Shown here piece after piece: positions 1 through 8,128 of a DNA stretch of 39,270 bases. Below the pieces are notes generated by a model, which was not told the DNA's origin, did no database searches, and worked only from the letters and a program-made list of their open reading frames with translations. How positions within the stretch are numbered: the first letter of the stretch is position 1; every line of letters begins with the position of its first letter. The position numbers were made by a program, and so were the translations under genes. Origin of the DNA: Specibacter cremeus (GTDB taxonomy: Bacteria > Actinomycetota > Actinomycetes > Actinomycetales > Micrococcaceae); the NCBI RefSeq assembly GCF_003946885.1, contig NZ_RWKQ01000033.1:2769-42038 (forward strand), written 5' to 3'.

Positions 1-40
1 CAGCGAGCTTGGGGAGGCCGGTGGGCGCTACAAGAAGTGA
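1..40 (+). CDS. 3' end of an unidentified gene (partial)
   Basis: An open frame enters from the left edge and stops at TGA 38-40, ending in the residues GGRYKK. Only twelve codons are visible, so no family can be named. Its position just upstream of an efflux gene, with palindromic operators between them, would suit a regulator, but that is only inference from context. Confidence 0.3.
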   Translation, partial: SELGEAGGRYKK

Positions 41-48
41 CGAAGTGC

Positions 49-97
49 ACCGTCCGGACGGTTTACTATACCGGCTGGACGGTATAGAATAGTTGGC
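49..97 (+). promoter_or_regulatory. Promoter and paired palindromic operators of the MFS exporter
   Basis: A perfect 14-bp palindrome (ACCGTCC/GGACGGT) lies at 49-62. A second inverted repeat, CTATACCG/CGGTATAG with a 6-nt spacer, lies at 66-73 and 80-87. A -35-like TTTACT (62-67), a 17-bp spacer and a -10 TAGAAT (85-90) overlap them. The ATG follows 7 nt after the -10 and no Shine-Dalgarno is present, so a leaderless transcript is likely. The ATACCG/CGGTAT half-sites resemble operators of TetR-family repressors of efflux genes; the regulator itself is not in view. Confidence 0.65.
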
Positions 98-1651
98 ATG
101 TCCACCAACTTCCGCACCCCAACCTCGCCCATTGCCGCCGTCCCCGCCAAGGCCGGGGCACGCGCATGGGTCGCACTGGCCGTGCTCATGCTGCCGGTGC
201 TGCTGGTGTCGGTGGACAACACGGTCCTCAGCTTTGCGGTGCCCTCCATCTCGCTGGCGCTGAAGCCGTCGGCCGCCGGGCTGCTGTGGATCATCGACGT
301 CTACCCGCTTGTCCTGGCCGGCCTGCTCGTGTCCATGGGCAGCCTGGCCGACCGGTTCGGCCGCCGCCGCATGCTGCTGATCGGCGGCGTGGGCTTCGCC
401 CTCGTGTCCGCCGCGGCCGCGTTCGCCCCGACGGCGGAGGCCCTGATCGGCTACCGAGCGCTCCTGGGCGTCTTCGGCGCCATGCTCATGCCGTCCACGC
501 TGTCGCTGATCCGCAACATCTTCACCCACCCGGGCCAGCGCAGCCTGGCCATCGCCATCTGGGCGGCCTGCTTCTCCGGCGGCGCGGCCCTCGGCCCGAT
601 CGTCGGCGGATTCTTGCTGGAGCACTTCTGGTGGGGCGCCGTGTTCCTCATGGCCGTGCCCGTGCTGGTGCTGTTGCTGGTCCTGGCCCCGTTCTTCCTG
701 CCCGAGTCGCGGGACCCGAGGCCGGGCAGGATCGACCCGGCCAGCATCGTCTTGTCATTCGGCGCCATGGTTCCGCTCGTATTCGGCATCAAGGAAACGG
801 CCCAGACGGGCCTGACCGCGGTGACCGCGTCCCTGATGCTGCTCGGCCTGGGCCTGGGTGTGCTGTTCGTGCGCCGCCAGCTGCGCCGCACCGCCCCCAT
901 GCTCGACGTGCGCCTGTTCACGAACAAGGTGTTCACCGGCGGCGTGCTGGTCAACCTGCTCAGCGTGTTCGCGCTGGTCGGATTCCTGTACTTCATCACC
1001 CAACACCTGCAGCTGGTGCTGGGCATGTCCCCCACGGCCGCGGCCTACGTGCTGGTGCCGGGGCTGGTCATCTCGATCGCGACCGGCCTGGCGGCCGCGC
1101 CGCTGTCGAAGCTGGTGCGGCCGGCGTACCTGGCCGTGGGCGGGCTGCTACTGAACGCGGCCGGCTTCCTGGTGGTCTGGTTGAACACCTCGGGGTCCGT
1201 GGCGGGCGTCATCCTCGCGTTCGCCGTCCTCGGCGCCGGCGTGGGCGTGTCCGAGACCATCTCCAACGACCTGATTCTCAGCGCCGCTCCCCCGGCCAAG
1301 GCGGGCGCGGCGTCGGCGATCTCGGAAACCGCCTACGAGGTGGGGTCCGTGCTGGGCACGGCGGTGCTGGGCAGCATCCTGGCCGCCGTGTACCGGGCCA
1401 ACATCGTGCTGCCGTCCGCGCTGGGCGGCGCCGACCGGGCGTCCGCCGGCCAGACCCTGGGCGGTGCCATCGACGCGGCCGCCGGGCTGCCGGGCGAGTC
1501 GGCCAACGCCCTGCTCGTCTCGGCGAAGCACGCATTCGACGCGGGGTCGGTCATCGTGGCGGTCACGGGTGTGGCGCTCATGCTGGTCGCGGCCCTGCTG
1601 TGCCTGCGCACGCTGCGGTCGGTACCGGCCCGCAAGAACCTGGCCCGCTGA
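98..1651 (+). CDS. MFS drug:proton antiporter, DHA2 family (SmvA/QacA-like)
   Basis: A 517-residue inner-membrane protein with about 14 hydrophobic segments, the usual size of the DHA2 drug antiporters (QacA, LfrA, SmvA). The first helix carries SVDNTVLSFAVPSI, matching the family's acidic motif in TM1. The loop 2-3 motif A appears as GSLADRFGRRRML near residues 80-92, and the TM5 antiporter motif region (GGAALGPIVGG) follows near 160-172. It probably exports cationic or lipophilic compounds using the proton gradient. The ATG at 98 is chosen because a -10 box sits 7 nt upstream and no better start exists. It is a single gene that converges on the small membrane gene at 1665 with a 13-bp gap. 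Paired palindromes in its promoter suggest ligand-induced derepression. The substrate cannot be told from sequence. Confidence 0.9.
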   Translation: MSTNFRTPTSPIAAVPAKAGARAWVALAVLMLPVLLVSVDNTVLSFAVPSISLALKPSAAGLLWIIDVYPLVLAGLLVSMGSLADRFGRRRMLLIGGVGFALVSAAAAFAPTAEALIGYRALLGVFGAMLMPSTLSLIRNIFTHPGQRSLAIAIWAACFSGGAALGPIVGGFLLEHFWWGAVFLMAVPVLVLLLVLAPFFLPESRDPRPGRIDPASIVLSFGAMVPLVFGIKETAQTGLTAVTASLMLLGLGLGVLFVRRQLRRTAPMLDVRLFTNKVFTGGVLVNLLSVFALVGFLYFITQHLQLVLGMSPTAAAYVLVPGLVISIATGLAAAPLSKLVRPAYLAVGGLLLNAAGFLVVWLNTSGSVAGVILAFAVLGAGVGVSETISNDLILSAAPPAKAGAASAISETAYEVGSVLGTAVLGSILAAVYRANIVLPSALGGADRASAGQTLGGAIDAAAGLPGESANALLVSAKHAFDAGSVIVAVTGVALMLVAALLCLRTLRSVPARKNLAR

Positions 1652-1664
1652 CCGGGCGGCCGGC

Positions 1665-1901
1665 CTACTTCTTGGCGGCTTCCCTGAGCTGCTTGCGGAT
1701 GGCCCGGCCGCGCAGGGCCATGGACGTCATGTGCGTGGCCAGGCCGACGCCGATGACCGGCAACGCCACGATCGTGTTGGTGGCCGTGCCGGTGATGGCA
1801 CCGATGACGACCAGCGCGATGCCGATGAATGTCAGCGCCATGCCGGCGAACACCGTGTACTTGTAGGCGGCCGGGGCGGTTTCCCAGAATTCGTTGAGCA
1901 C
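1665..1901 (-). CDS. Small two-helix membrane protein
   Basis: A 78-residue protein starting at GTG 1901. A short amphipathic N-terminus (MLNEFWETAPAAYKYT) is followed by two hydrophobic helices, about residues 17-38 and 42-60, and a basic tail (RGRAIRKQLREAAKK). The positive-inside rule puts the tail in the cytoplasm. It resembles small conserved actinobacterial membrane proteins, possibly of the DUF3188 type, but I am not sure of the family and assign no function. A TAGACT box (1909-1914) lies 7 nt before the GTG with no Shine-Dalgarno, which suggests leaderless translation. Confidence 0.7.
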   Translation of the reverse strand: MLNEFWETAPAAYKYTVFAGMALTFIGIALVVIGAITGTATNTIVALPVIGVGLATHMTSMALRGRAIRKQLREAAKK

Positions 1902-1962
1902 GGGGTCAAGTCTATCCGGGACCGGCTGGGCGTTGGCTGGGTGCCGGAACGGCCCGGACCGG

Positions 1963-2925
1963 TTAGAACAGGGACTCCTGGAAGGCGGGCACGGGCGTGA
2001 CGAAATCGCCGAACCGGATGACCCGGCCCCTCAGGTCCCCGAGCCCGGCCAGGAACACCGGCCCCGCCCCGTCAGACGCCGTCCCGTCAGACCCTGTCCC
2101 GTCAGACCCTGCCCCGTCAGACGCAACGCCGTCGATCGACACCAGCGCATTGGCGCCGGACATCGAGTCGATGCGCATCCCGTGCTCCCCCTCGGACAGC
2201 GGCCGGGGGTAGGCGATGCGGGGTCCCGGCCCGCAGGCGGCGGCCGCGAGCACCGGCCGGGCCCATGCCTCGGTCACGACATCGAACCCGTCCGTCGCCT
2301 CGATCCCGGGGGCACCGGCCGCCAGCAGGTCCCGGACACGGCCGGCCGCGGCCGCATTGAGCCCGGCGAGGTCGTCCGCCGGGCGGGGCGCCAGCAGGGA
2401 CGCGAACTTCGCGGTGCCGCGCACGAACTGGGTGAGCCCGGCCCGTTCGCTGACCAGGTCCTCGAGCAGCCGCACAACCCGCCCGTCCCGGGCCCGCGCC
2501 ACGTAGGCGGCGACGACGGCGCCCTGGTCGGCCAGCCGGGTCCACTTGCTGCGGGCCGATGCCGTGCCGACCTTCGTGGCGCCGTCGGCGAACGTGGCCA
2601 CGTACAGCCAGTGCGGCTGTGCCAGGTACGCCCGCAGCCCGGCCGGGGCCTGGCCGCTGCGGTGGAAGTCGTGCATGAACCGGAAGTCGTCCCGGGCAAA
2701 GCACGGCCCGCACTGGTAGCCACGAACGGCGGCGGCCCGCTCCGGGCAGGGCGTGTGGTCGGTGTCGTCGGGCCCGTGCACGCGGGAGTAGCCCAGGCAG
2801 CGGCGCGGGCCGGCGGCAACGGCGAACCGCAGCCAACCGCCGGCCGACAGCGGCAGCCGGGTGTCGCCGTCGTCCGCGGTCAGCGACAGTGCGGGCCCGG
2901 CAGGGTCCCACGTGACGCCGCGCAC
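1963..2925 (-). CDS. DUF2797 family protein, 5' end rewritten by repeats
   Basis: The frame encodes a DUF2797-type protein: a cysteine-containing segment (PCPERAAAVRGYQCGPCFARDDFRF) that may bind metal, the conserved stretch HWLYVATFADGATKVGTAS, and the typical ending VPAFQESLF. The biochemical role of the family is unknown to me. Homology begins at about RGVTWDPAGPALSL, and I set the start at GTG 2925, just before it. The open frame continues to a TTG at 3114, but those extra 63 codons are only translated intergenic repeats (VISTGSITGG occurs twice). No Shine-Dalgarno precedes any candidate, so the original start seems lost or displaced. Near the C-terminus a linker of four SDG(A/T)(G/A) pentapeptides interrupts the domain. 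Confidence 0.75.
   Translation of the reverse strand: MRGVTWDPAGPALSLTADDGDTRLPLSAGGWLRFAVAAGPRRCLGYSRVHGPDDTDHTPCPERAAAVRGYQCGPCFARDDFRFMHDFHRSGQAPAGLRAYLAQPHWLYVATFADGATKVGTASARSKWTRLADQGAVVAAYVARARDGRVVRLLEDLVSERAGLTQFVRGTAKFASLLAPRPADDLAGLNAAAAGRVRDLLAAGAPGIEATDGFDVVTEAWARPVLAAAACGPGPRIAYPRPLSEGEHGMRIDSMSGANALVSIDGVASDGAGSDGTGSDGTASDGAGPVFLAGLGDLRGRVIRFGDFVTPVPAFQESLF
2071..2130. repeat. Four tandem 15-bp units inside the DUF2797 gene
   Basis: Units start at 2071, 2086, 2101 and 2116, each opening with GTCAGAC. They add (SDGxx)4 to the protein in frame. A similar two-unit array lies in the unrelated surface protein at 8646-8682. Confidence 0.85.
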
Positions 2926-2935
2926 CAGGGCGGGG

Positions 2936-3150
2936 TCTCGACAAGCTCGACCCCCGGTGATTGAGCCCGTCGAAATCACCGGCCTCGCTCCCCGGGCGGG
3001 GTCTCGCTCCCCGGGCGCTCCCCGGCCTCGCAAGCTCGGCCGGGGCCCCTCGCGCCCGTGGGCCCAAGCTCGACCCCCGGTGATTGAGCCCGTCGAAATC
3101 ACCGGCCTCGACAAGCTCGACCACCGGCGACGGGCTCGACCACCGGCGCG
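2936..3150. repeat. Intergenic repeat cluster with two short palindromic units
   Basis: Two copies of the short repeat GGTGATTGAGCCCGTCGAAA (2959 and 3079 onward), each extending into ATCACCGG, flank one copy of the 82-bp unit. Fragments of the form CAAGCTCGACCMCCGG lie on both sides. The cluster fills the space between the CitE-like lyase stop and the DUF2797 gene. No transposase is associated. Confidence 0.85.
2999..3080 (+). repeat. 82-bp dispersed repeat, copy A
   Basis: Begins GGGTCTCGCTCCCC and ends GCTCGACCCCCGG. It aligns without gaps to copies at 19572-19653 (about 7 differences) and 39190-39270. Confidence 0.85.
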
Positions 3151-3152
3151 GC

Positions 3153-4022
3153 CTAGACGGCGGGCTGGACGCCGTAGGCGGTGGCGAGCTTCATGATCTT
3201 CTCGGCCCGGCCCAGGCGCGGCAGGTCGGAGCCGTCACGGATCACGCCGCCGCGGGCGTTGAAGTCGTTCATGAAGTCGGTGGCCCAGGCGACGTCGGTC
3301 GGGGTGGGGCTGATGACCTCGTTGATGATGGTGGTCTGGTCGATGGCCAGGGCCAGCTTGCCGGTCATGCCCATGGCCACCGTGATGGCCGACTGTTCGC
3401 GCAGGATCGGGTGGTTCGTGCCGACCGTCGGGCCGTCGATGGGGCCGGGCAGGTTGCCGACGCGGCTGGCGACGACCAACTTGGCGCGCGGGTAGGCCAT
3501 GGCCTCCCGGTCGGCGGACATGCCGGTGTCGCGGCGGAAGTCGCCGGAGCCGAACGCCAGGCGGAACGCGCCCTCGGCCCGGGCGATGTTGTTCGCCTCC
3601 TCGATGCCGACGGCCGATTCGACCAGGGCCAGCACGCGGGTCTTGCCGTCGAGCCGGTGGAACGTCTCCTTGACCTGTTCGGCGGTCTCCGTCTTGGCCA
3701 GCATGACCCCGAGCAGGTTCGGGTTGTTGCGCAGCCGGGCGACGTCATCGGCCCAGAAGGCCGAGTGCACGTCGTTGATCCGCACCCATGCCTTGCCGCC
3801 GTTGTCCAGCCAGGTCGCCACGTCGTTGCGCGCACCGGCCTTGTTCGACGGGTCCACGGCGTCCTCGATGTCCAGCACGATCGCGTCGGCGCGGGACGCG
3901 GCGGCCTCGTCGAACAGCTCCGGACGGGTCGCGGGGACCAGCAGCCAGGACCGGGCGATCTCGGCGGGGATGGTGCGCTTGGCGGCGGGCTTGGTCTCGG
4001 GGGCGGCATCAATGCTAGACAT
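3153..4022 (-). CDS. HpcH/HpaI aldolase / citrate lyase beta-like protein (CitE family)
   Basis: A 289-residue single-domain TIM-barrel lyase of the CitE/CoA-ester lyase group. The N-terminal RSWLLVPATRPELF matches the family's RSxLxVPA opening, followed by ADAIVLDIEDAV. The Mg-binding acidic residues are the Glu in LALVESAVGI and the Asp in AFGSGDFRRDTG. Family members cleave CoA thioesters such as citryl- or malyl-CoA; with no lyase alpha subunit nearby it is probably a stand-alone enzyme, and its substrate is unknown. The start is ATG 4022 rather than an upstream in-frame codon at 4067, because a TACGGT -10 box ends 6 nt before this ATG. No Shine-Dalgarno is present and a leaderless transcript is likely. 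The stop lies just beyond the repeat cluster. Confidence 0.85.
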   Translation of the reverse strand: MSSIDAAPETKPAAKRTIPAEIARSWLLVPATRPELFDEAAASRADAIVLDIEDAVDPSNKAGARNDVATWLDNGGKAWVRINDVHSAFWADDVARLRNNPNLLGVMLAKTETAEQVKETFHRLDGKTRVLALVESAVGIEEANNIARAEGAFRLAFGSGDFRRDTGMSADREAMAYPRAKLVVASRVGNLPGPIDGPTVGTNHPILREQSAITVAMGMTGKLALAIDQTTIINEVISPTPTDVAWATDFMNDFNARGGVIRDGSDLPRLGRAEKIMKLATAYGVQPAV

Positions 4023-4103
4023 GCCTCTACCGTATAACGGCCCCGCCCGGCCATGCCCCTGTGCCACCCCACAACGGATGGGGCCGGACGCTGGCCGAAT
4101 GCG

Positions 4104-7100
4104 TCAGTGCCCGGCCCGGCCAAGCAGCTCCAGCAGGTTGCCGAACCCCGGCGCCTGCCCGCCCCCCGTGCGTTTGGCCGCCGCCGCGGCCATGGCCTTG
4201 GCCAGCTGCGCCTGGCTCATGGGCGAGAGCGCCCAGCCCAGCGGCGGGTCCAGCGCCGGCACGGTGTCGGGGGCAACGACGACGACGGCGCGCCCGTTCA
4301 GTGCCTGGCGCACCACATCGGTGGCCCGGCCGCAGGGGCCGCCCGTGTCCGCCAGCGGGCACACGCCGGCGGACGATTCGAGCCGTTGCAGCCATGTCTG
4401 GGGTGCGATCTGCTGGGCGCGTGCCTGCAACCCGGCCACCGGCACGACAAGTTCGCTCAACTCTCGGGGCGCGGCCGCGATGGCGTCCTTGGCCGGCGCA
4501 TTCTGCAGGTAGACGATCACCGGGACCACGAAGTCCCGGGCCGTGGCTGCGCATGCCGGAGCGGCCGGAACCGCGCCGGCCAGCACACAGGTATTGTGGG
4601 CCAGGACCAGCTGGGCCAGCTGCGGCCAGACGTCGTTGATGGTGCCCAGCCCGGACGTCTCGGAGAGCCCGCCGTCGATGGCCTGGTAGCCGGCGGCCTC
4701 GCTGCACCCCCGCGGCCCGGGCGCCGGGATGCGCCCGGACGGGGAGACGATCGGGAACCGGGCCGAGAGCATGGCCGCCGTCGACCAGCGCAGGTCCAGC
4801 GGGCACTGGCCGTTGCCGAACAGGTCGATGGACACCGGCCGGCCCCGGGCGTCGGAGCAGTCGGACGCCACGTTCGGTGCAATGGCGTTGCCCAGGTCCA
4901 GCTGGCTCAGCAGCAGCCGGCACCCGTTGTTGGCGGCCGTCGAGTTGAGGATGAGCGCCCCGGCCGGCCCGCGCACCGTGCCGCTGAACGGGCCGGCCAG
5001 CAGCGGCGCCTGTCCCTGCCACAGGTTTTCCATCAGCCCGGCCCTGTCGTTCCAGGTCCGTTGGCGAAGGCCGGTGGCGGGATCCGTGAATGCCGTGGGC
5101 GCCATGAGCCCGGCCCCCGAACCGACGATGTCCCCGACCGCCAGGCCGGCCATGTCCGCGGCCAGGACCTGCGCGTCGGCGATCCGGGCCACCTTGTCCC
5201 CCGCGCCGGGCCCGTACAGGTCGGTCAGCGCCAGCCCGAGCGAGCCGCCGCTGACGCCGCTGGAGAGGAACACGGCGCTGCCGCCGCAGGCGCCCGCGCC
5301 GGCCAGTTCGCCGAACGCGCCGACCGTCCACGTGGCCGCCCGGATGCCGCCGCCGGCCGCGGCCACGAGCAGCAGCGGCCGGACACCCGGGACGCCGGCA
5401 CCGTTCCCGCCCACCGGCAGCGTGCAGGCGCCGGAGCCGGCCAGCCATTGCGTGAACCGGCCCGCCAGGTCCTGGCGCTGGAAGCCTGCCGCGGCCGGCG
5501 CCGGAGCACCGGCGGTCAGCTGGCGGACCGCGTGCAGGGCCGGCGGGCCGCCGTTGTACGAGCCGACCACCAGGACGAGCACGATCAGCGACAGGATGGG
5601 GTTGGCGCGCAGGCCCAGCCGCTCAAAAAGCGGCAACGGCCGCTGGTGCTGCATGCCGACCACCAGGAACCCGATCACGACGGCCCACGAACCCACGGCC
5701 AAGATCGCGGTGCCCACGACGCCCACGGTGCGCGACACCGCCACCGGGAAGAACAGGAACGCGCCGAGGATCAGCGCGCAGCCGATGGTCACGGCCACCG
5801 AGACCGCCATCGTCCGGTCGTTCGGCGGCCGGGACGGCAGCAGCGCCTTGTCCCACACGACCCGCACCAGGATGCTGCCCACCGGGAACGCGCCGAGCAC
5901 GAGCAACCAGCCGAGCACCAGGAAGAACGCCGACCAGCCCGTGTCCACGGCCTGGCCGGGCGGCACGGCCACCCCCAGGGACAGCGGCGCCGTGAAGGAA
6001 CGCACCAGCGCCAGCCCGGCGACGGCCAGGAATCCCGTGGCCAACAGGTCCCCGCAGCGCCACACGTCCAGGGCCCGGCCGAAGTCCGCCGGCCCCGGCA
6101 CGGCCGGCAGGCCCGCCCCGAGCAGGACCCGCAGGACCAGGCTGAACGCGGCCAGGCCCAACGGCAGGCCCAGGAAGAACCAGAACTGGAAGTTGGGCCA
6201 GTTCACCGTCCCGCCCATGACGAACACCACCAGCAGCGCGGCCACAAGCACGCCCGGCCCGTACGTCCACCACCAATAGTTCGGGCTGTGCTTGGGGATC
6301 GCCTCCTTCCGGGCGAACAGGTTCCAGGCCAGCTCGCTGCGGCGCCGGCCCACGCTGAACAGGCCGATGGCGACCACGGCGACCGCCGCCGTCGTCCACC
6401 AGAACTGGCCGTCACCGAGGCCGGCGCCGGCCCAGAAGCGCAGCGTGTCCGGCAGCTGGTCGTTGACCCCGGCGATGGGCAGCAGGGCCAGGACGGCGAA
6501 GATCAGCAGCACGGCCGCGCTGATGCGTTGGAAGAACAGGGCCTGCCACGTGCGCCGCAGGCCGCGGAACACGCGGGCGCGAACGGCGGGCGCGGCGAAC
6601 AGTGCGACGACGACGCCCGCCAGTGCCGCCCATTTGACCCAGGTCGCGGCCACCATGAGGGCCGACAACGCGGTCCCCGGGCCGCCGAGCCCGCGCGCGC
6701 CGGCCAGCGCGACCGCGCCGATCCAGACACACACGGATTCGGTGAACTCGGCCAGCATCACGAGCACCAGGAACGTGCGGACCAGGTGGCGGCGGCCGAA
6801 CAACCGCCAGAACAGGGTGATGTACGCGACGGCGAACAGCAGGTCGAACAGGGCGTAGATGCCCAGCAGGCCGGCGACCTGGCCGCGCAACCCGCTCGAC
6901 AGGTCGCGCCAGGCGGGCCAGTTCTGCTGCCCGGCGCCCGGCGAGAGCCCCTGCAACCCGGCGGCGGTGCCGGCCCGGCCGTCCGCGGTCACGGCGGCGC
7001 CGATGAGCCTGTCGAGTTCGGCCATGGACAGCCACGCACCGGCCAGCACGGCCGCCAAGGTCGCGTTGGCCCACCGGCCGAACCCGTCCTCCACCCGGGA

Positions 7101-7160
7101 GACGGGCCGGTCGCGCGCCAGTTCCGTGTCCGCCTGGACGTGTTGCCGTGCTGCCGCCAT
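4104..7160 (-). CDS. Integral membrane protein with C-terminal patatin-like phospholipase domain
   Basis: A 1018-residue protein. Residues 1 to about 530 hold some ten or more hydrophobic segments separated by short loops. The C-terminal half has the patatin signature in order: glycine-rich oxyanion loop AAGGGIRA near 600, nucleophile elbow GVSGGS near 634, and the dyad aspartate in IDGGLSE near 827. Patatin enzymes are Ser-Asp acyl hydrolases, so phospholipid or acyl-ester cleavage at the membrane is expected. All catalytic residues are present. The C-terminal half contains several cysteines that could form disulfides if it lies outside the cell; topology is unresolved. The start is ATG 7160 with AGGGGG 8-9 nt upstream; a longer open frame to 7979 only shadows the methyltransferase. 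It begins 23 bp after the methyltransferase stop, so the two are probably cotranscribed. Confidence 0.82.
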   Translation of the reverse strand: MAAARQHVQADTELARDRPVSRVEDGFGRWANATLAAVLAGAWLSMAELDRLIGAAVTADGRAGTAAGLQGLSPGAGQQNWPAWRDLSSGLRGQVAGLLGIYALFDLLFAVAYITLFWRLFGRRHLVRTFLVLVMLAEFTESVCVWIGAVALAGARGLGGPGTALSALMVAATWVKWAALAGVVVALFAAPAVRARVFRGLRRTWQALFFQRISAAVLLIFAVLALLPIAGVNDQLPDTLRFWAGAGLGDGQFWWTTAAVAVVAIGLFSVGRRRSELAWNLFARKEAIPKHSPNYWWWTYGPGVLVAALLVVFVMGGTVNWPNFQFWFFLGLPLGLAAFSLVLRVLLGAGLPAVPGPADFGRALDVWRCGDLLATGFLAVAGLALVRSFTAPLSLGVAVPPGQAVDTGWSAFFLVLGWLLVLGAFPVGSILVRVVWDKALLPSRPPNDRTMAVSVAVTIGCALILGAFLFFPVAVSRTVGVVGTAILAVGSWAVVIGFLVVGMQHQRPLPLFERLGLRANPILSLIVLVLVVGSYNGGPPALHAVRQLTAGAPAPAAAGFQRQDLAGRFTQWLAGSGACTLPVGGNGAGVPGVRPLLLVAAAGGGIRAATWTVGAFGELAGAGACGGSAVFLSSGVSGGSLGLALTDLYGPGAGDKVARIADAQVLAADMAGLAVGDIVGSGAGLMAPTAFTDPATGLRQRTWNDRAGLMENLWQGQAPLLAGPFSGTVRGPAGALILNSTAANNGCRLLLSQLDLGNAIAPNVASDCSDARGRPVSIDLFGNGQCPLDLRWSTAAMLSARFPIVSPSGRIPAPGPRGCSEAAGYQAIDGGLSETSGLGTINDVWPQLAQLVLAHNTCVLAGAVPAAPACAATARDFVVPVIVYLQNAPAKDAIAAAPRELSELVVPVAGLQARAQQIAPQTWLQRLESSAGVCPLADTGGPCGRATDVVRQALNGRAVVVVAPDTVPALDPPLGWALSPMSQAQLAKAMAAAAAKRTGGGQAPGFGNLLELLGRAGH

Positions 7161-7183
7161 GACCCGCCCCCTGCCCCGCGTTT

Positions 7184-8020
7184 TCACCCCAGTGGACACC
7201 CGGGCCCGGTCGGCGTCAAGGGATCGGTGCGGTTCGTGAGGGGCCCGGCGGCCACGGCGAAGCCCATGTAGGAAACGGCCGTGCTCCGCACCCGGCCGAA
7301 GTCCAGCCGGCGGCCGAGTTCCCCATACGAGATCGCGCCGCGGCGGGCCCGGCCGAAGTCCAGGATGCGCAGCGGGTTGCGGGTCCTGGGCGCCAGCCCG
7401 GCCAGTTCGCCGATGCGCAGGCCGTGGCGGGCGCAGCCGGCCGCCAGTTCGTCGGGCGTGATGAACATGTCCCAGTCGTGCAGGGCGGTGTCGAGGACCC
7501 GGGTGAAACGCCACTGCTGCATGACCTTGATGACCAGCAGCCTGCTGGCCCGGGTGCGGTTGATGGTGTCGAACAGGAACACGCCGTCCGGTTTCAGGGC
7601 CCGGGCGCATTCCCCGATCACGGCGTCGACGTCGGCGACGTGCTCGAGCACGTCGGCACAGTAGACGACGTCGAATCCGCCCGTCCGCACGGGCAGCCGT
7701 TCGCCCGCACCGGCCCGGTAGTCGATCTCGAGGCCGTGTTCGACGGCGTGCCGGCGTGCCGCTTGGAGTGACACCTCCGAGGGGTCCACGCCCACAACGT
7801 GGTAGCCCGCGCGGGCGAATTCCTCGGCGAGGAACCCTCCCCCGCATCCGACGTCGAGGGCCCGGGCGGGGGCCGGGCCGTGGCCCGTGCGCCCGGCCAG
7901 GACCTGCCGGAAATAGCCGAAGCGGGCCGCGGTCATGCTGCCGTGGAGCAGGTTCAGCGGGTTGTCGCCATCCCACCATGACCGGCCCAGGCGGTTGTAG
8001 ATGTCATTGTCGATCGGCAC
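7184..8020 (-). CDS. UbiG-like SAM-dependent methyltransferase
   Basis: A 278-residue class I methyltransferase. Motif I is ALDVGCGGGF at about 54-63, the acidic motif II VGVDPSEVSL follows, and DVVYCADVLEHV is the post-I region. The N-terminal DIYNRLGRSWWDGDNPLNLLHGS closely follows UbiG (ubiquinone O-methyltransferase). Actinobacteria normally use menaquinone, so UbiQ biosynthesis is doubtful and another lipid or phenolic substrate is more likely. The start is GTG 8020, with a strong GGAGG 7 nt upstream; the frame extends to 8107 but without signal. It lies directly upstream of the patatin-like membrane lipase, which suggests a joint role in lipid modification. Confidence 0.82.
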   Translation of the reverse strand: MPIDNDIYNRLGRSWWDGDNPLNLLHGSMTAARFGYFRQVLAGRTGHGPAPARALDVGCGGGFLAEEFARAGYHVVGVDPSEVSLQAARRHAVEHGLEIDYRAGAGERLPVRTGGFDVVYCADVLEHVADVDAVIGECARALKPDGVFLFDTINRTRASRLLVIKVMQQWRFTRVLDTALHDWDMFITPDELAAGCARHGLRIGELAGLAPRTRNPLRILDFGRARRGAISYGELGRRLDFGRVRSTAVSYMGFAVAAGPLTNRTDPLTPTGPGCPLG

Positions 8021-8030
8021 GGGACCACCT

Positions 8031-8066
8031 CCGTCCGGCGAGTGTACCGTCCGGCGAGTGTACCGT
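8031..8066 (-). promoter_or_regulatory. Duplicated 16-bp promoter segment upstream of the methyltransferase
   Basis: A 16-bp unit occurs twice in tandem (8031-8046, 8047-8062) with a partial third copy. On the minus strand each unit carries TACACT, a match to the TANNNT -10 box. The duplication therefore creates two possible -10 elements just before the GGAGG ribosome site. Confidence 0.5.
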
Positions 8067-8128
8067 GCGGCGGCGGGCGTCCCCCGTGGGAACTCCCGCC
8101 GCCGCACCCGTGCCGACCATGAGCCCGG

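Noticed and set aside
28-294. 88-codon minus-strand frame over the MFS start
   Set aside because: Overlaps the promoter and signal-like N-terminus of a clear gene, with no coding signature of its own.
166-1866. 566-codon open frame over the MFS gene, and the large plus-strand frames at 4053, 9767 and 29538
   Set aside because: Arginine, glycine and proline-rich shadow frames caused by high G+C; the opposite or overlapping frames hold clear protein families.
7161-7979. N-terminal extension giving a 1291-residue reading frame for the patatin-like protein
   Set aside because: It only shadows the methyltransferase in another frame, is arginine/proline-rich nonsense, and a good ribosome site marks ATG 7160.
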